A DNA stretch of 64,000 nucleotides from Rebecca billardiae RCC1528 (GCA_965240325.2 OZ251233.1:434001-498000); one strand, 5' to 3'; counted from the first letter of the stretch, positions 1-12,107 are shown. A program made the numbers and translations. The notes: generated by a model from the letters alone, not told the origin.

Positions 1-457
1 GTTGCACCGACGCCGTGTCCGCGAGGCAGTCCATCCGCGCGGGCATGGGTGGCGGCGCGGGCGGCGCCGGCCTCTTCATCCGAGTGAGCACACACTTGTT
101 GTGCACGTTCTCGAGCAGCTCCACGGGCCACGGCGCGCGGCTGCACGCGCGATTGACGCACGCGAGCCGGAGGAAGAAGCGCATGTCGATGGCCGTCTTC
201 TCGCCGATGGCGGAGCGCACGTACTGCGCGCCGATCGCGCTGATGAGGTCGGCGTCTGCAAAGAGCTCATCCCAGCTCGTCACCGCTGGCGCGGTCGCAG
301 CGCGCGCCGCGGGGTCGGTGGTGACCGAGAGTGTGGCGCGCCGTGCGGCCGAGGGCCTCGCGCGCAGGTCGGCATTCTGATGCCCGAGCACGTCGGTGAG
401 CACGTAGGGCGTCGGCCCGGCCGCCTTGCGGAGCTGCACGCCCTTTGTCGTCGCCAT
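1..457 (-). CDS. F-box-like hypothetical protein (3' end beyond window)
   Basis: A reading frame on the minus strand starts at an ATG at 457 and stays open to the left edge, giving about 152 residues. After a low-complexity N-terminus (residues 1-58), residues 60-125 read TSWDELFADADLISAIG... followed by LRLACVNRACSR. This resembles the hydrophobic-helix pattern of F-box-like domains (compare 'vCr.w'), which recruit substrates to SCF ubiquitin ligases. The frame uses C/G at third codon positions, unlike the overlapping frames. It ends in a Pro-rich stretch near the edge. It is head to head with the SNARE gene at 572, 114 bp apart. The F-box call is weak; no substrate-binding domain is visible inside the window. 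Confidence 0.55.
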   Translation of the reverse strand, partial: MATTKGVQLRKAAGPTPYVLTDVLGHQNADLRARPSAARRATLSVTTDPAARAATAPAVTSWDELFADADLISAIGAQYVRSAIGEKTAIDMRFFLRLACVNRACSRAPWPVELLENVHNKCVLTRMKRPAPPAPPPMPARMDCLADTASVQ

Positions 458-571
458 TCGAACGAGAGCGGCGTGCCTTGGTCTTGGTGATGGCCGATTG
501 GCCGGTGTCGCAAGTGGGTCCGGGAGCCACCGCAAAGCCGGACGCAGGCACCGTCCCGGTGCGTCACTGGC

Positions 572-1068
572 ATGGATGCGCCCGCGCGCAAGGCCGGAGC
601 AGGTGGCAACATGTCGAAAGCTGAGCGGCAGGCACTCCTTGGATCGGTCGACCTGGAGAAGCGCACGCCGTCTGACCGGCTGAAGCAGGCGCAGCGCGTC
701 GTCGCGGACACAGAGGACATCGGTGCGTGGGGTGCGCGCGCGGCGTGGACGCCTCCGCGCCAGCGCTCACACAGGTGCCCCGCGGTGTGCCACGCGGCGC
801 CGCAGGCTCGGGCATTCTCAGCGATCTGCGCGCGCAGCGTGAGGTTCTGGCGCGCTCAAAAGCCGCGCTGGACACCTCCGACGTGGACCTCGACCGTGGC
901 CGCCGCCTCCTGCGCTCGATGGCGCACCGCGCACAAGCGCACCGCGCAGCCACCACCGGCATCTGCGTGGCAGTGGTCGTCTTCTTCGCGTTCCTGATGT
1001 TCTGGCAGGGCGGCGGGGCGAGCGAAGAGACGAGCGGGGCTGCAGACTCGGCCACCGCGCCCCCGTGA
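572..1068 (+). CDS. VTI1: Vti1-like Qb-SNARE, two exons
   Basis: Exons 572-722 and 806-1068 (intron 723-805, donor GTGCGT, acceptor CCGCAG) encode 137 residues. The join restores the SNARE helix: DRLKQAQRVVADTEDIG, then SGILSDLRAQREVL, a typical Qb layer pattern with the central Q-layer region, followed by an RSMAHR-like linker and a C-terminal membrane anchor (CVAVVVFFAFLMFW). Vti1 SNAREs drive fusion at Golgi, endosome and vacuole. The usual N-terminal Habc three-helix domain (about 100 residues) is absent: the frame is closed by a stop at 490 and no upstream exon is obvious in the 114 bp to the divergent gene. Either the Habc domain is lost or a small distant exon was missed. A second ATG at 614 is possible. 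Confidence 0.8.
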
Positions 1069-1997
1069 GGCGAATGCCCCCCCGCTCCGCAACAGCAGGC
1101 TCCGCCGTCGGTGACCGGCTCCTGAACAAGCCGGTGGGCAGGGCCAGCGTGCGCACGCGGATTGGCTGTGCGCAGTGATCGTGCCGATGCTCGTCGCGCG
1201 CGCATCTCGCCCGGAGAGCGCCCGCGCCCTGCCGGGCCTTGCTGGCATACAACCGTGGCCCGCCCGAGCCGTCACGGAAGTCCGCAAAGTCGCGCGCTCT
1301 GGCTGACATCAGCAGTCGCTCTCCGAGACTCACATCAATCACGTCGGTCCGTGTGACACTGCCACTGTGATCTCGCCTGCCTGAGCTAGGTGTGCGTCTC
1401 GTATTCTTAGTAAACTGGCACTGGCTCGCGGGCTCTGACGCCCGTCTTGGTCCGCGTGCGGGGCCCCCACCCTCTGGCCTGAGGCTGAGAGGCTGAGGCT
1501 GACACAGTCTGGGCCTTCATGATGAGTATGATCATCAGGCCGTGGTGTCTCAATCCGCCTAAGGTCATGGCTCATGCGCCAGTCACCTCATCCGAGTCAC
1601 AGTCGTCAGGATGATGCTGAGTAACTTACTGCATGTGTCGCTACCTGCTGCGGACCGGAGCCCGCGGGCGGAGGGGCCGGGCCGTCACCGGGGTCCGGTG
1701 AGTGCAACCGCATTACCGCAACGCAGCGGCCGCCGGCGGTTGTGCAGAGGCTGATCTCGGCGGATCTCGGGCTGAACTCTGCTCGGTCGTCATTGGCGTC
1801 AGCACGTGACTGTATGATCGAAGCAACACGGCTACTGTCTTCTGATGATAGCCTATGGTAGTAGTAGCAGTATAGTATGTATTCAGCCGTACCCGGTTTG
1901 TGGCTCGCCTGAGATACTTATCTGCCGCCAGCCCGCACGCGGGGGCACATCAACGCACATGGTGTAGCTACCACCCCCAAACCGTGACGGCCGACTG
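1069..1997. other. Intergenic stretch, nothing recognised
   Basis: About 930 bp between the SNARE stop and the start of the giant receptor. GC is lower than in the genes and no frame shows convincing codon bias. It presumably holds the SNARE 3' UTR and the promoter and 5' UTR of the next gene, but no specific motif was recognised. Confidence 0.5.
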
Positions 1998-2356
1998 ATG
2001 CGCGCGCGCCAGGGCCACGCGCGCGTGGTGCTCTTCGCTCTGCTGAGCACGCCGGCGCTGGCGAATGAGGTCGCGCCGCCCTTCGCGCCGCCGAACCCGC
2101 CGAGCCCGCCCTGGCCGCCCTGGCCGCCCTGGCCGCCAGAGCCACCGCCGCCGCCGAGCCCCTCGCCAAGCCCGCCATCGCCGCCGAGCCCGCCGACGCC
2201 GCCGAGCCCTCCGCACCCGCCCAGCTTGCCCCCCTCGCTGCCGCCGCCGCTACTGCCGCCTACGCCACCGCCGTCTGAGCCGCCCCTGATGCCGCCGTCG
2301 CCCCCGCCCTCGCCGCCGCCGCCGCCGTCGCCGCCGCAGCCGCCGCCGCGGCCGCC

Positions 2357-2413
<57 letters not shown>

Positions 2414-5400
2414 TCCGATGCCGCCGCAGTCACCGCCACCCGCCCCGCCGCTACCGCCCCGGCCGCCGCCGTCGCCGCCGTCGCCACCGTCGCCGCCGTC
2501 ACCGCCGCCGTCGCCGCCGTCGCCGCCGTCGCCGCCGTCGCCGCCGCTCAACTGCTCGAGCGCGCTGCCGACGGGCGGGCAGCAGCCCTTCGCCCTGAGC
2601 TCGGCGTGCATCGGGCCGCCGAGCGACGGCGCGCGCGATGTCTTCTCGCGCGCGCAGGCGGCGTGCGCCGCGCTCGGCGCGCACCTCTTCGTGCCCCGCT
2701 CCGCGGAGGAGAACGCGTGGGCGCTGGACGCGCTTGACTCTCTGCGCGCCCAGGCGGCCTCGAGCACGGGCGAGGCTGCAGACCCCGCCGAGTTCGCCGG
2801 CTTCCTCGGCGTGAAGCGCAGCGAGCTGGACGGGAGCTACGAGCTGGCGGATGGCTCCGCGCCGCTGACCAACCGCAGCTTCTCGAGCTGGGCGCAGGGC
2901 GAGCCCAACGGCACGGCGGGCGCGTGCGCCGTGCTGCAGCCCACGGGCTGGCGGCTGAGCGCTCTCGGGCTGCCGGCGGGCGGCGGCGAGTGGACCGCCG
3001 CCGACTGCTCGGTGCCTCGGCTGTACGCGTGCGAGCTGCGGCCGCCGCAGTGCTCGCTGGCCACGGTCGGGCCCACCGACCCCGCCTCCTCCTCCTCACT
3101 CGGCGCGGACTCCGAGTGCTCGCGCTTCGACACGTCCTTTGGCGACCAGCTGGTGAGCCTCGAGCTGGGCACGGCGGGCGCGCACGGCGGCGGCGCTGCC
3201 GACACGCTCACCATCGCGTGGACGTACTTCGCCAGCGACTTTGGCTCGTTCACGCCCACGAACGGCCTCTCGGTGCGCGTGCTCGCGCGCCCGGCGGACT
3301 CGCCGACGTTTGTGCCCGTCCACGACCGGCTGCTGCTTCCGTCCGAGCTCAGCCTGGGCGAGTTGGCGGTGGGCTCGTTCGAGTGGGCGCTGCCCTCGCT
3401 CGCGTGCGGCCCGCTCAGCGTGCGCGTGGCGCTCGAGGACCGCGCCTCGGGGCAGGACGCGATCTCGGGCGTGTGCGGCACGAACGAGGCGAACTCGCAC
3501 TTTGACAACCTCGAGGCCTTCGGCGTGACGCTCGTCGACGCGCCGCCGCCGCCGAGCCCGCCGAGCCCGTCGAGCCCGCCGGGACCGCCAAGCCCGCCGT
3601 CCGTACCGCCGAGCCCGCCCACCCCGCCCAGCCCGCCGAGCCCGCCCGCGCCGCCGCTCCCCCCGCCGCCGCCCACGCCGCCGCCGCCGCCGCCGCTGCC
3701 GCCGCCGAGCCCGCCGAGCCCGCCCAAGCCGCCGCCCTCGCCGCCCACCGCCCTCGTCGCGCCCACGCTCGAGCAGGCGACGTTCAGCGCGGCGGGCGGG
3801 CGGCTGATCCTCCGGTTCGGCGCGTTCCCCGTCACCAACCGCGCGGGCATGCCCGCCTCGGGCGTCGCGTCGTGCACGGCCGTGCTCGACGACGGCACGC
3901 TCGAGCTGGCGCGCGGCGAGGGCGCGGGCGCGCCGCGCTGCTACTGGGGCGCGGACGGCACCACGCTCAACGTGCTGCTGGGCGCGCGCACCGCCGTGCG
4001 CCCGGGCTCGGTCGTGCGCGTGCGAGACGGCGTGCTCGCGCCGCTCCGGTTTGTGGCGGGCGGCGGCGCGTGCCCCGACGCGCTGTGCACGGCGGGCGCG
4101 TCCGCCGCCATCAACGCCACGCACCCATGCGAGGGCAGCGCGTGCCCCGCGCCCACGGCCACGCTGAGCGCGCCTGAGGTCCTCTCCGACTGCCCGGACG
4201 CGAGCCTGACGCTCGACGGCTCCGGCTCGTCCGGCGGCGGCGTGGGCGAGCTGCTCTACTCGTGGGCGGTCGGCTACGCCGGCGCGCCGCCGACCGACAG
4301 CGCCGCGGCGCTCGGCGCGGCGCTCGGCGCGCTGGGCGACGGTGCGTCGAGCGTGACGCTTGGCGGCGCGGGCGGCTTGCTCGCCAACGGCAGCAGCTTC
4401 TCCTTCTCCCTCGTCGTGCGCTCGAGCGTGCTCGGCGTGGACTCCGAGCCCGCGACCGTCACCGTGCAGCGCTCCGGCCGCGGCGCGACGCCCACGATCT
4501 CGCTCGACGGCCCCGCGGCGCGCACGGCGCGCTCGTCGCAGCCGCTGCGCGTGCGCGCCTCTGCCTCGCTCGCCTCGTGCTTCGACACCTCCGCGTCGGC
4601 GTACGCGGTCGACTGGGCGTGGACGCACGTGGCCACGTACGTGAGCGCCGCGTCCGCCTCCGCGCCGCTCGCCTCCCTCGCGCTCGCCACCGACGTTCCC
4701 ACCCTCGAGCTCGGCGCCGTCAGCACGGGCGCGCTCGGCCTGGCCGCGCGCACGCTGTACGCGCGCCGCACCTACGTATTCCGCGTGCGCGCGGCGATGC
4801 GCTCGACGCCCGGCGCGTACGCCGAGCAGGCGGTGCGCGTGCGCGTGGGCACGGAGCCGCTCGTCGTCGCGCTCGGCGGCGGCAGCGTGCGCCGCGTCAG
4901 CGCGGGCGCGCGCCTCTCCCTCGACGCCTCGCCCTCGTACGACCCGACCAACCTGCCGCCCGCGCTCGGCGGCGCGCTCACGTTTGCGTGGCGGCTGCAG
5001 AGCTACGGCGACAGCGCGGCGCTGGGGGTGAGCGGCAGCGGCGCGGTGGACGCGGCGGGGATCGAGCCGGCGAGCGTGCCGCTCGGCGCCTCCGCCGCCG
5101 CCGCGCCGACACTCGCCCTCCCCGCCGGCCTCCTGAGCGTGGGCGTGTACGCCGCCACCGTGACGGTGAGCGCGCCAGACGGCCGTTCGGCCGCCAAGAC
5201 GGTCGCGCTGCGCGTCGTCGCGGCGCCCACGCCCACCGTCGAGCTGAAGGCGCTGGCGAGGCCCGTGTTCAACGCGGACGCGAAGCTCTCGCTCACCGTC
5301 GGCTCGATCAGCCTGAGCTCCGCCGCGGCCACCGCCGCGCTCCTCGTGCGCACCGGCGTCGCCTCGAGCGCGGCGGACGCGTCCGCGCGCAACCTGACGG

Positions 5401-6155
5401 CCGACGACGTGCCGTGGGCGTACGCGTGGGAAGGGGGGCTGCTGGCGGGCGGCGGCGGCGCGGAGGGCGGCGGCTCGGGCACGGCGCTCGCGCTGCAGGA
5501 CGCGGCGGGCGTCACCACCACCGGCGCGTCGCAGCCCAACCTCGCCGTCCGCGCCGGCGTGCTCGTCCCGGGCGCCACGTACGCGTTTTCCCTCACCGTC
5601 ACCCCGCCTGCGTCCGCGGGCGGCACGGTGGGTGCCGGCTCGGTCTCGGTGACCGTCAGCCTGAACCGGCCGCCGTACGGCGGCTCGGTGTCGTGCTCGC
5701 CCGCGTCGGGCACGGCGGGCTCGACCGAGTTCACCGTGCGCGCGAGCGGCTGGTCCGACGACGACGGCGACGACCACCTGCCGCTGCGGTACGCGTTTCT
5801 CTACGAGCCTGCGGGCGGCGCGCCGGCGGACGGCAGCGGCGCGCGCGCGCTCGGCGACTCGAGCTCGCTCACGCCGACCGCGGCGGCGTTCCTGCCCGCG
5901 GGGGAGCACCGGCTGCTGGCGCGCGTGGAGGACAGCTACGACGGCGGCGTGCTCGCGCGCGCGCCCTCGCCCACCTCCGTCAGCGCCCTCGACCTCGACC
6001 AGGGCGCCGTGCAGGCGGTGCTCCTCGTCATCGACGTGGCCGGAGCGACCGGCGCCGCCTCCACCGTCTACCAGCTGGCGTCCTCGCTCGCGGCGGCGCT
6101 GGACGGGGCGGCGCTCGGCGGCGGCGCGGCGAACGCGAGCGCGCCGGGTGGCGGC

Positions 6156-6186
<31 letters not shown>

Positions 6187-9100
6187 CCGGCGCGCTCAAC
6201 CTGGCGGGCGCGCGCTCGGCGCGGCTGCTGCTTGTACGCTCGCTCGACGCGGCCGCGGCGTCCGTGAGCGCCGAGTCCGTCTCGGCGTCGGTGGTGCGCG
6301 TGCGCGCGGAGAGCGCGCACGCCGTGCTGAGCGCGAGCGCGCAGCTCTCCGCCGACGCGCAGGTCGAGGGGGCCGCGCTCGCGCTCGGCCTCGCCAGCAC
6401 GGCCGAGGCCGTCGGCATCGACGACGCCTCGGCCTCGCTCCTCGCCGCGACCCTCTCGGCTCTGCTCCGCGCCAACTCGACCGAGCTGGCGGAGGGCTTC
6501 AACGGGACGGGCGCGCGCAACGACGTGGTCGCAGGCGCCGCGCTCTCGCTCACGCGCGCGCTCGTGCTCGAGCTCGTCGCGGGCGAGGGCTCGCGCGAGG
6601 CCCTCTCCGACACCGTCAACGTCTCGGCGACGCGCGCGCGCGCGCGCTCGCTCGGCGACGCGCCGATCGGCGCGCCGGGCGGCGCGCCGGGCGGCGTGCA
6701 GCTGCCGACGGCGGCGCTCGCGGCGGCGGGCGGCGCGTCGGCGCTGCCCGACGGCGTGGACGTCTCGATCGCGCTGTTCGGCGTCGACGTGCACGCCGGC
6801 GGCGACGGCGCGCTCGGCGCCGTCGGCCTCGGCCTCCTCGGCACGAGCGTGATCGCGATCTCGCTGTCCGCGCCCGCGGCGGACGGCGGCGCGGGCGTGC
6901 CGATCGGCGTGCAGGACTCCGCCGAGCTGATCGTGATCGTGATCCCGCTCGTGGGCGGCGCGGACGGCGCGGAGGAGGCGGCGCAGGGCGTCGAGCGCGC
7001 GTGCCGCTTCTGGAACACCTCGCTCGCCGCGTACGACGGGCGCGGCTGCGCAAAGGCCGCGCCCTCCGCGCAGCCAGACGACGGCGCCGGCCTCGCGTGC
7101 GCGTGCGACCACCTCACCGACTTCGCCGGACTTTTCGTCCCGGACTCGGCGGAGGAGCTCGAGGCGGAGGCGGCGTCCGTCAGCCTGAACACGATCTCCG
7201 CGGCCGACGTGGGCGACACGCTCGCCGCCGGCCCCACGCCCGAGACCATCCGCGACAACCGCGCCGCGTTCACGCTCGTCTTCAGCCTGGGCGCTGTCAA
7301 CCTGGCCGCGCTGCTGTGCTGCTGCGCGCTCGACGGGTACGCGGCGCGGGTGCGCGCGCGCAGGGCGAGGGAGGAGGCGGCGGGGGGCGCGGCCGCCGCG
7401 TCGCCGGGCGCCGAGCACAGCGGAGGGGACGCCGCGCTGCTCGAGCTCGAGGCGACGGCGGCCGCGGCGGAGGCGGCCGCGGCCGAGGCCGCGGCCGCGG
7501 CGGCCGAGCGCAAGGCGCTGGCAGCGGCGGCCTCGGCCGCGTCGTGCGCGCCGGCCGCGGGCGCGAGCGCCGAGGCGGAGGCGGACGAGACGGACGTGCA
7601 GCTCGCCCTCGTCGCGGAGGGGTACAAGCCGTCCTCCGTCGCCGCGGCGGCGGCGCAGCGCGCCGCGGCGGCGCGCGCCGCCGCCAAGCTCGCGCTGCGC
7701 GCGCACGCGCCGCGTCAGCCGGGCGGCGGCGCCGCCGCCGACGCGGCGCGCGCCGGCGAGCCGGCGCGCGCGTCCGCGGAGGATGGACGCGCCGCGCTCG
7801 CCGCCGACGCGCTCGCCGACCGCGTCGAGGACGCCCTCGACCGCGCGGACGCCGCGCGGCGCGCGGCCGAGCTCGCCGCCGCGCGCGCCCTGCAGAGGCA
7901 CGGGCGCGGGCGGCTGCAGCTCGCGGCCGCGGCGCGCGCGGCCGCGATGGAGGCGGCAGCGCCTGCCGCTGACGAGCTTGCCCGCCGCACGGAGCATCGC
8001 ACGACCACGCGGATCCGCCGGCTCGGCGACGCGCTGCGCACCGAGCACACGCTGCTCGCGCTCCTCTTCGCCGGCAGCGAGGACGAGGGCTTCTCGCGCG
8101 CCGAGTACGCCCAGGTCTTCTTCAACATGCTCGCCCTCGAGGCGCTGCTCGAATGCCTCGCCTTCTCGGGCGTGCCGGACTCGGACGCGCCGATCCGTCT
8201 GGTGCCGCTGCTGATCCTGGCGGTGTTTGTGGCGCTCGTCTCCGCGCCCGCGCTGCTCGTCTTCCACCTCGCCTTCTCACTCGGGCACGAGCGCAAGCCC
8301 CGCGCGATCGACCGGCTGTTCAGAGGCGTGCGCGCGCTCGGCGAGGCCGCCAAGCGAGTGCCCGCGCCGACTGTCGCGTACTCGCTGCCGTCGACGCCGC
8401 GCGGCGCGCACACGCCGCGCGGCGCGCACACGCCGCGCGGCGCGCACACGCCGCGCGGCGCGCACACGCCGCGCTCGCCGGGGCGGCGCATCTTCACGCC
8501 GCGCGCCGCCGGGCACGCGGACGGCTCGGCCGTCAGCACGCCGCGCAGCCGCTCGACCCCGCGCGGCCGCGCAGCCGCGCCCGCCGCGCGCGCGCCGCGC
8601 CCGCCGCCGCCGCCGCTGCGCGCGCCCGCCGCCGAGGCCGCGAGCTCGACAACAGACCGGCCGCCGCCGCGCGCCGAGCCGGCCAGCGCGCGCGCCGCGC
8701 GCCACTCGGAGCTGTCCGCGTCGACGGCGTCGTCGTCGCACCGCTCGCGCAGCCGCGAGGCGGCGGCAGGCGCCGTCTCGCCGCCGCGCACCGAAGGCGC
8801 CGGCTCGGGCGACGAGGACGACGCCACCTACGCCGCCTCGCCGCCGCCGGCCTCGCCGCCAGCGAGCCCCCTGCTCCGCCTGCGCGCGCGCGCGCCGCCG
8901 AGCGCGCCGGCCGTGAGTGCCGCGGCGCTGTGGCCTCGGCTCTCGGCGCCGCGGCAGCCGCCCTCGCTCGGCTTCGCGCGCGCGCCGCTGTCGCCGCCGC
9001 CCTCGCCGCCGCACGCGCCCCCCGCCGCGCACACGCCCCGCTCGCCCCGCGCGGACGGCGCGCCCGCCGCCTCGGCCACCTCCACGCCCACGCGCCGCCG

Positions 9101-10034
9101 GCGCGCCGCGGAGGCGGCGGCGGAGGCGGCGCGCCGCCGGCACGCGGCGCAGCTGGAGCGGGAGCTGGCGGCGCTCCGGCGGCTGTTCGGCGCGGCGGAC
9201 GTGGACGGCTCGGGCGCGATCGACCAGTCGGAGGTGAAGCTGCTGCTCGACGCGCTCGCCGACGACGGCGTGCGCGGCTCGGCCGACGTGCGCGGCGGCG
9301 GCTCGGCCGCGGCCGGCGGCGAGCGGCGCCGCTCGCAGCCGCGCCCGCTCACAGATTCGGAGGCGCGGCGCATCGCGCGCGAGCTCGACGAGGACGGCGA
9401 CGGGCGCGTGCAGCTCGCGGAGCTCGAGGCGTGGTACAAGGCGCGGCGGCAGGTGCGCGCGCCGCATCCGCGCCGCGTCCGCCGCCGCCCTCCGTGCCGC
9501 ACCCGCCGCCCCGCCTGTGGCTGTCTGCCGCGCCAGCGCGCGCGCGCCCCGCCCCGCCTGTGGCTGCCTGCCGCGCCAGCGCGCGCGCCCCGCCCCCAGC
9601 GCCGCTCTCTCAAGCGCAGCCGCCCGCGGCGCGCGCGCGCGCCTGCTGCTGTGCCGGTGCGGCGCGCGCAGCTCGAGCTGCGCCGCGCCGAGCGCGCGGA
9701 GCGGCTGGCGCGGTACACGCCCTCGCGCCGCGTGCGCGTGTGCTGCGCGTGGCTCTTCATGCTGAGCTGCTGCGCGCTCTTCCTCTTCCTGGTGATCGTG
9801 TACGCGCGCACGTTCGGCGACCAAAAGTTCCGCGCGCTCGTCGGGCTGTGGGGCGTGGCGCTCGCGCAGACGTTCACGCTGGAGGAGCCGCTGCTGATCT
9901 CGCTCTCGCAGATCGTGCCGTGGCTGATGGAGGCGCTCAGCTCGAACGAGGCCGTCCTCGTCTTTGTGCAGGAGCTCATGTCCACGGGCGTGGCCAAGGC
10001 GGTCGGCTCGTGCCTCTCCGTCTTCAAGGGCTGA
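1998..10034 (+). CDS. Polycystin-1-like membrane protein (C-type lectin, REJ, GPS, EF-hands)
   Basis: A 2678-codon open frame. In order: signal peptide (1-22); Pro-rich stalk (28-184); C-type lectin-like domain (about 198-350) with GEPNG and a terminal CE; a beta-rich module to 512; second Pro-rich hinge (514-588); REJ region (about 730-1350) with the diagnostic SGWSDDDGDD; GPS site (CRFW...CACDHLTDF, about 1668-1712); first membrane helix (about 1755-1780); Ala-rich cytoplasmic part; two helices near 2020-2094; four GAHTPR repeats (about 2133-2160); two canonical EF-hands (DVDGSGAIDQSE, about 2400; DEDGDGRVQLAE, about 2464); and two final helices (AWLFMLSCCALFLFL and following). The helix pairs resemble helices 2-5 of polycystin-1, but the PKD cation-channel block and a recognisable PLAT domain are absent. 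An in-frame intron, 9453-9671, is likely (see separate entry), giving about 2605 residues. Confidence 0.85.
9453..9671 (+). other. Probable in-frame intron of the polycystin-1-like gene
   Basis: This 219-bp segment begins GTGCGCGC directly after CAG and ends GCGCGCAG. Its length is a multiple of three and it has no stop, so it hides inside the long frame. Translated, it gives only Arg/Pro-rich sequence between the second EF-hand and the last membrane helices. It contains two copies of a 43-bp direct repeat (from about 9511 and 9554), and it has the same boundaries as the other introns in this window. Confidence 0.7.
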
Positions 10035-10511
10035 GGAGGCCGAGCGCGGGCGGGTGCTGCGGTGGGCACGCCCCGGGAGGAGGGGCGGCGCAGCGCGGCC
10101 CGTGGCCACGCTGCAGGCTGCGCCCGGTGTGCCTCGCCAGCGAGCGGTCGCCTCAGTCCGCTCGCGCCGGGAGTGCGCTGCCAAAGTTCCAAAGCTCGGT
10201 GACGCGGGCGACCCGATCTTAGTTGTACTCGCAGGGCGAGGAACAAGCCTCCTGGACACTGTCAGCTCAGCGACTGACTGCTCGTCGATGCCATGCCACG
10301 ACCGTGCGCGCGAAGCCCCAGCCACCAGAGGGACCGCCCAACATGCGGCCCGGGCGGAATGCGGATCAGCAGCATTCATTCAGCTGGTTGCCGTCGTGTC
10401 CGTGACAGGTCGGGCGGTTGGACAGCTGCTGTGCGACTGCGACCGGAAGTTTCTCGACAGCTTCGGGCTTCGCGAGCCGCCGCCGCCACGGCCCAGACGT
10501 ACGCCCGCCGC
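10035..10511. other. Intergenic stretch before MsrA
   Basis: About 480 bp. The frame used by MsrA remains open upstream to 10293, so a longer N-terminus cannot be excluded, but codon use and composition change upstream of 10512. No other feature was recognised. Confidence 0.4.
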
Positions 10512-11487
10512 ATGGCCGTGAAGCGCATCAGCCAGTTCCTCCGCAACTTCGTGCTCATGGGCGGCACGTCGATGGTGTCGCGCGAGCAGGCGCTGCCCGG
10601 GCGCGCGACGAAGATGCCGATCAGCAAGACGCACTACGTGCTCAAGAACCCGATGGAGGGCCCATGGCCGCCGGGCTCGCAGGTGGTCGTGCTCGCCAAC
10701 GGCTGCTTCTGGGGCTCGGAGAAGGGCTTCTGGCGGCTGCCGGGCAACGGGATCGTGAGCACGGCCGTCGGGTACGCCGCGGGCTTCACGCCCAACCCCA
10801 CCTACGAGGAGGTCTGCTCGGGGCGCACGGGCCACACCGAGGCCGTGCAGGTCGTGTACGACCCGGCGAGGATCTCGCTCGTCGACATCATGCGCTGGTT
10901 CTGGGAGTCGCACGACCCGACGCAGCTGAACAAGCAGGGCAACGACGTGGGCACGCAGTACCGCTCGGGCGCGTACTACTTCGACGACGAGCAGCGCGCC
11001 ATCATCGAGGCGTCCAAGGCCGCGTACGAGAAGGCGATGGTGGCCAAGGGGTACGGCAAGGTTGCCACGCAGATCGCCGCCGCCGCCGACTACGAGCACA
11101 TCTTCTACTACGCGGAGGACTACCACCAGCAGTACCTGGCCAAGCCGGGCGCGCGGCCGTACTGCTCGGCGCAGCCGCGGCAGGTGCCGCTGCCGCCGTA
11201 CGAGACGTGGGAGCCCTTCGGGGAGAAGGTGTGCGCGCAGTCCGATCGCGGCACGCGCGGCCGGGCCATCTGGCGCGCGCCTCGCTTGGTCCCGTCTGCA
11301 CTCCGCACGCGCCGCGCGGGCGCACCGCTCAGCCAGCCCCGCCGCCCCCGCCTCGCGCGCGGCGCAGAAGTCCGAGCTGCGCGAGAAGCACAAGCCCAAG
11401 CTTCCCGAGGCCTTCTGGGCCGAGCACGCGCCCACGCCGCACTGCGTGATCCGCGCGCCGCACGAGCCGATCAAGTGGGAGCTGTGA
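10512..11487 (+). CDS. MSRA: Peptide methionine-S-sulfoxide reductase A, two exons
   Basis: Exons 10512-11228 and 11368-11487 (intron 11229-11367, GTGTGC...GCGCAG) encode 278 residues. The protein repairs oxidised methionine (S-epimer) using thioredoxin. The catalytic motif GCFWGSEKGFW is at about residues 64-74 with the nucleophilic Cys at 65; the family usually has GCFWGAE. Further family signatures follow: GYAAG, NPTYEEVCSGRTGHTEAV, FWESHDPTQLNKQGNDVGTQYRS and the C-terminal AEDYHQQYL. The 50-residue N-terminal extension could be an organelle-targeting peptide, but this is inference. The second exon supplies a charged tail ending IKWEL. Without the intron, the frame runs into Arg/Pro-rich sequence that has no counterpart in the family. 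Confidence 0.93.
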
Positions 11488-12107
11488 GCGAGCCACTATC
11501 TCGGACGGGCGAGTGCCTGCCAAGGGCAGAGTGCACACCTGTGTCTCGACTACGTTGCACACGCCCCGGGTCTGGCTGTGGACGCACTCAGGGGGGCGGG
11601 CTGGCGGCGCTCATCACTGCCCGCCCGTGGTGAGCAGCCTACGCCACACCGCCGCAGCCTACCAGGTCCGCAGTGCCGACGCACGCCCCCTCGACTCTCG
11701 AGCGCCGTGCGCCCACCAAGGGCGGCTGCGCCCTTCCGCTCGACGGTGGTGAGTGAGACCGTCGTCGGAGCGTCCACGTGTGTAGGCCAGCCGTGGCTCT
11801 CAGGCGAGGGACCGCGCACCGCTCGGCCGGACTGCCCGCCGCAGCATCGCCCTAGAAGTGCACTCCGCCGCGTGCGTCAGACAGTCTCAGACGATCGTCT
11901 AGTAGTAGTATCATGCGACTGACGCCAACCTATGTACCACGTATGGTGCGGAGCGCAACGTTGATTCCCTGGCAGTACAAGTATGTACATTATCACTCAG
12001 TCACTCATGATCAGAATGATATTGTATCGTACCCCGCCCGGGACGTGAGGACCGTCAGTCCCCCCGACGCCGTGAGCCGCGCCGCCCCGGCGCCCGCCCG
12101 CCGTGCC
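11488..12107. other. Intergenic stretch, nothing recognised
   Basis: About 620 bp of mixed composition between MsrA and the next gene. It becomes AT-richer towards 12000. No coding frame or RNA gene was recognised. Confidence 0.4.

Noticed and set aside
3096-8267. Very long minus-strand open frame (1723 codons) opposite the polycystin-1-like gene
   Set aside because: It is an Arg/Ala/Gly-rich shadow frame created by GC-biased codons; it has no domain, while the plus strand carries REJ and GPS motifs.
10293-10511. Extended N-terminus of MsrA in the open upstream frame
   Set aside because: The segment has no family similarity and its codon style is intergenic; the ATG at 10512 is preferred, though a targeting extension remains possible.
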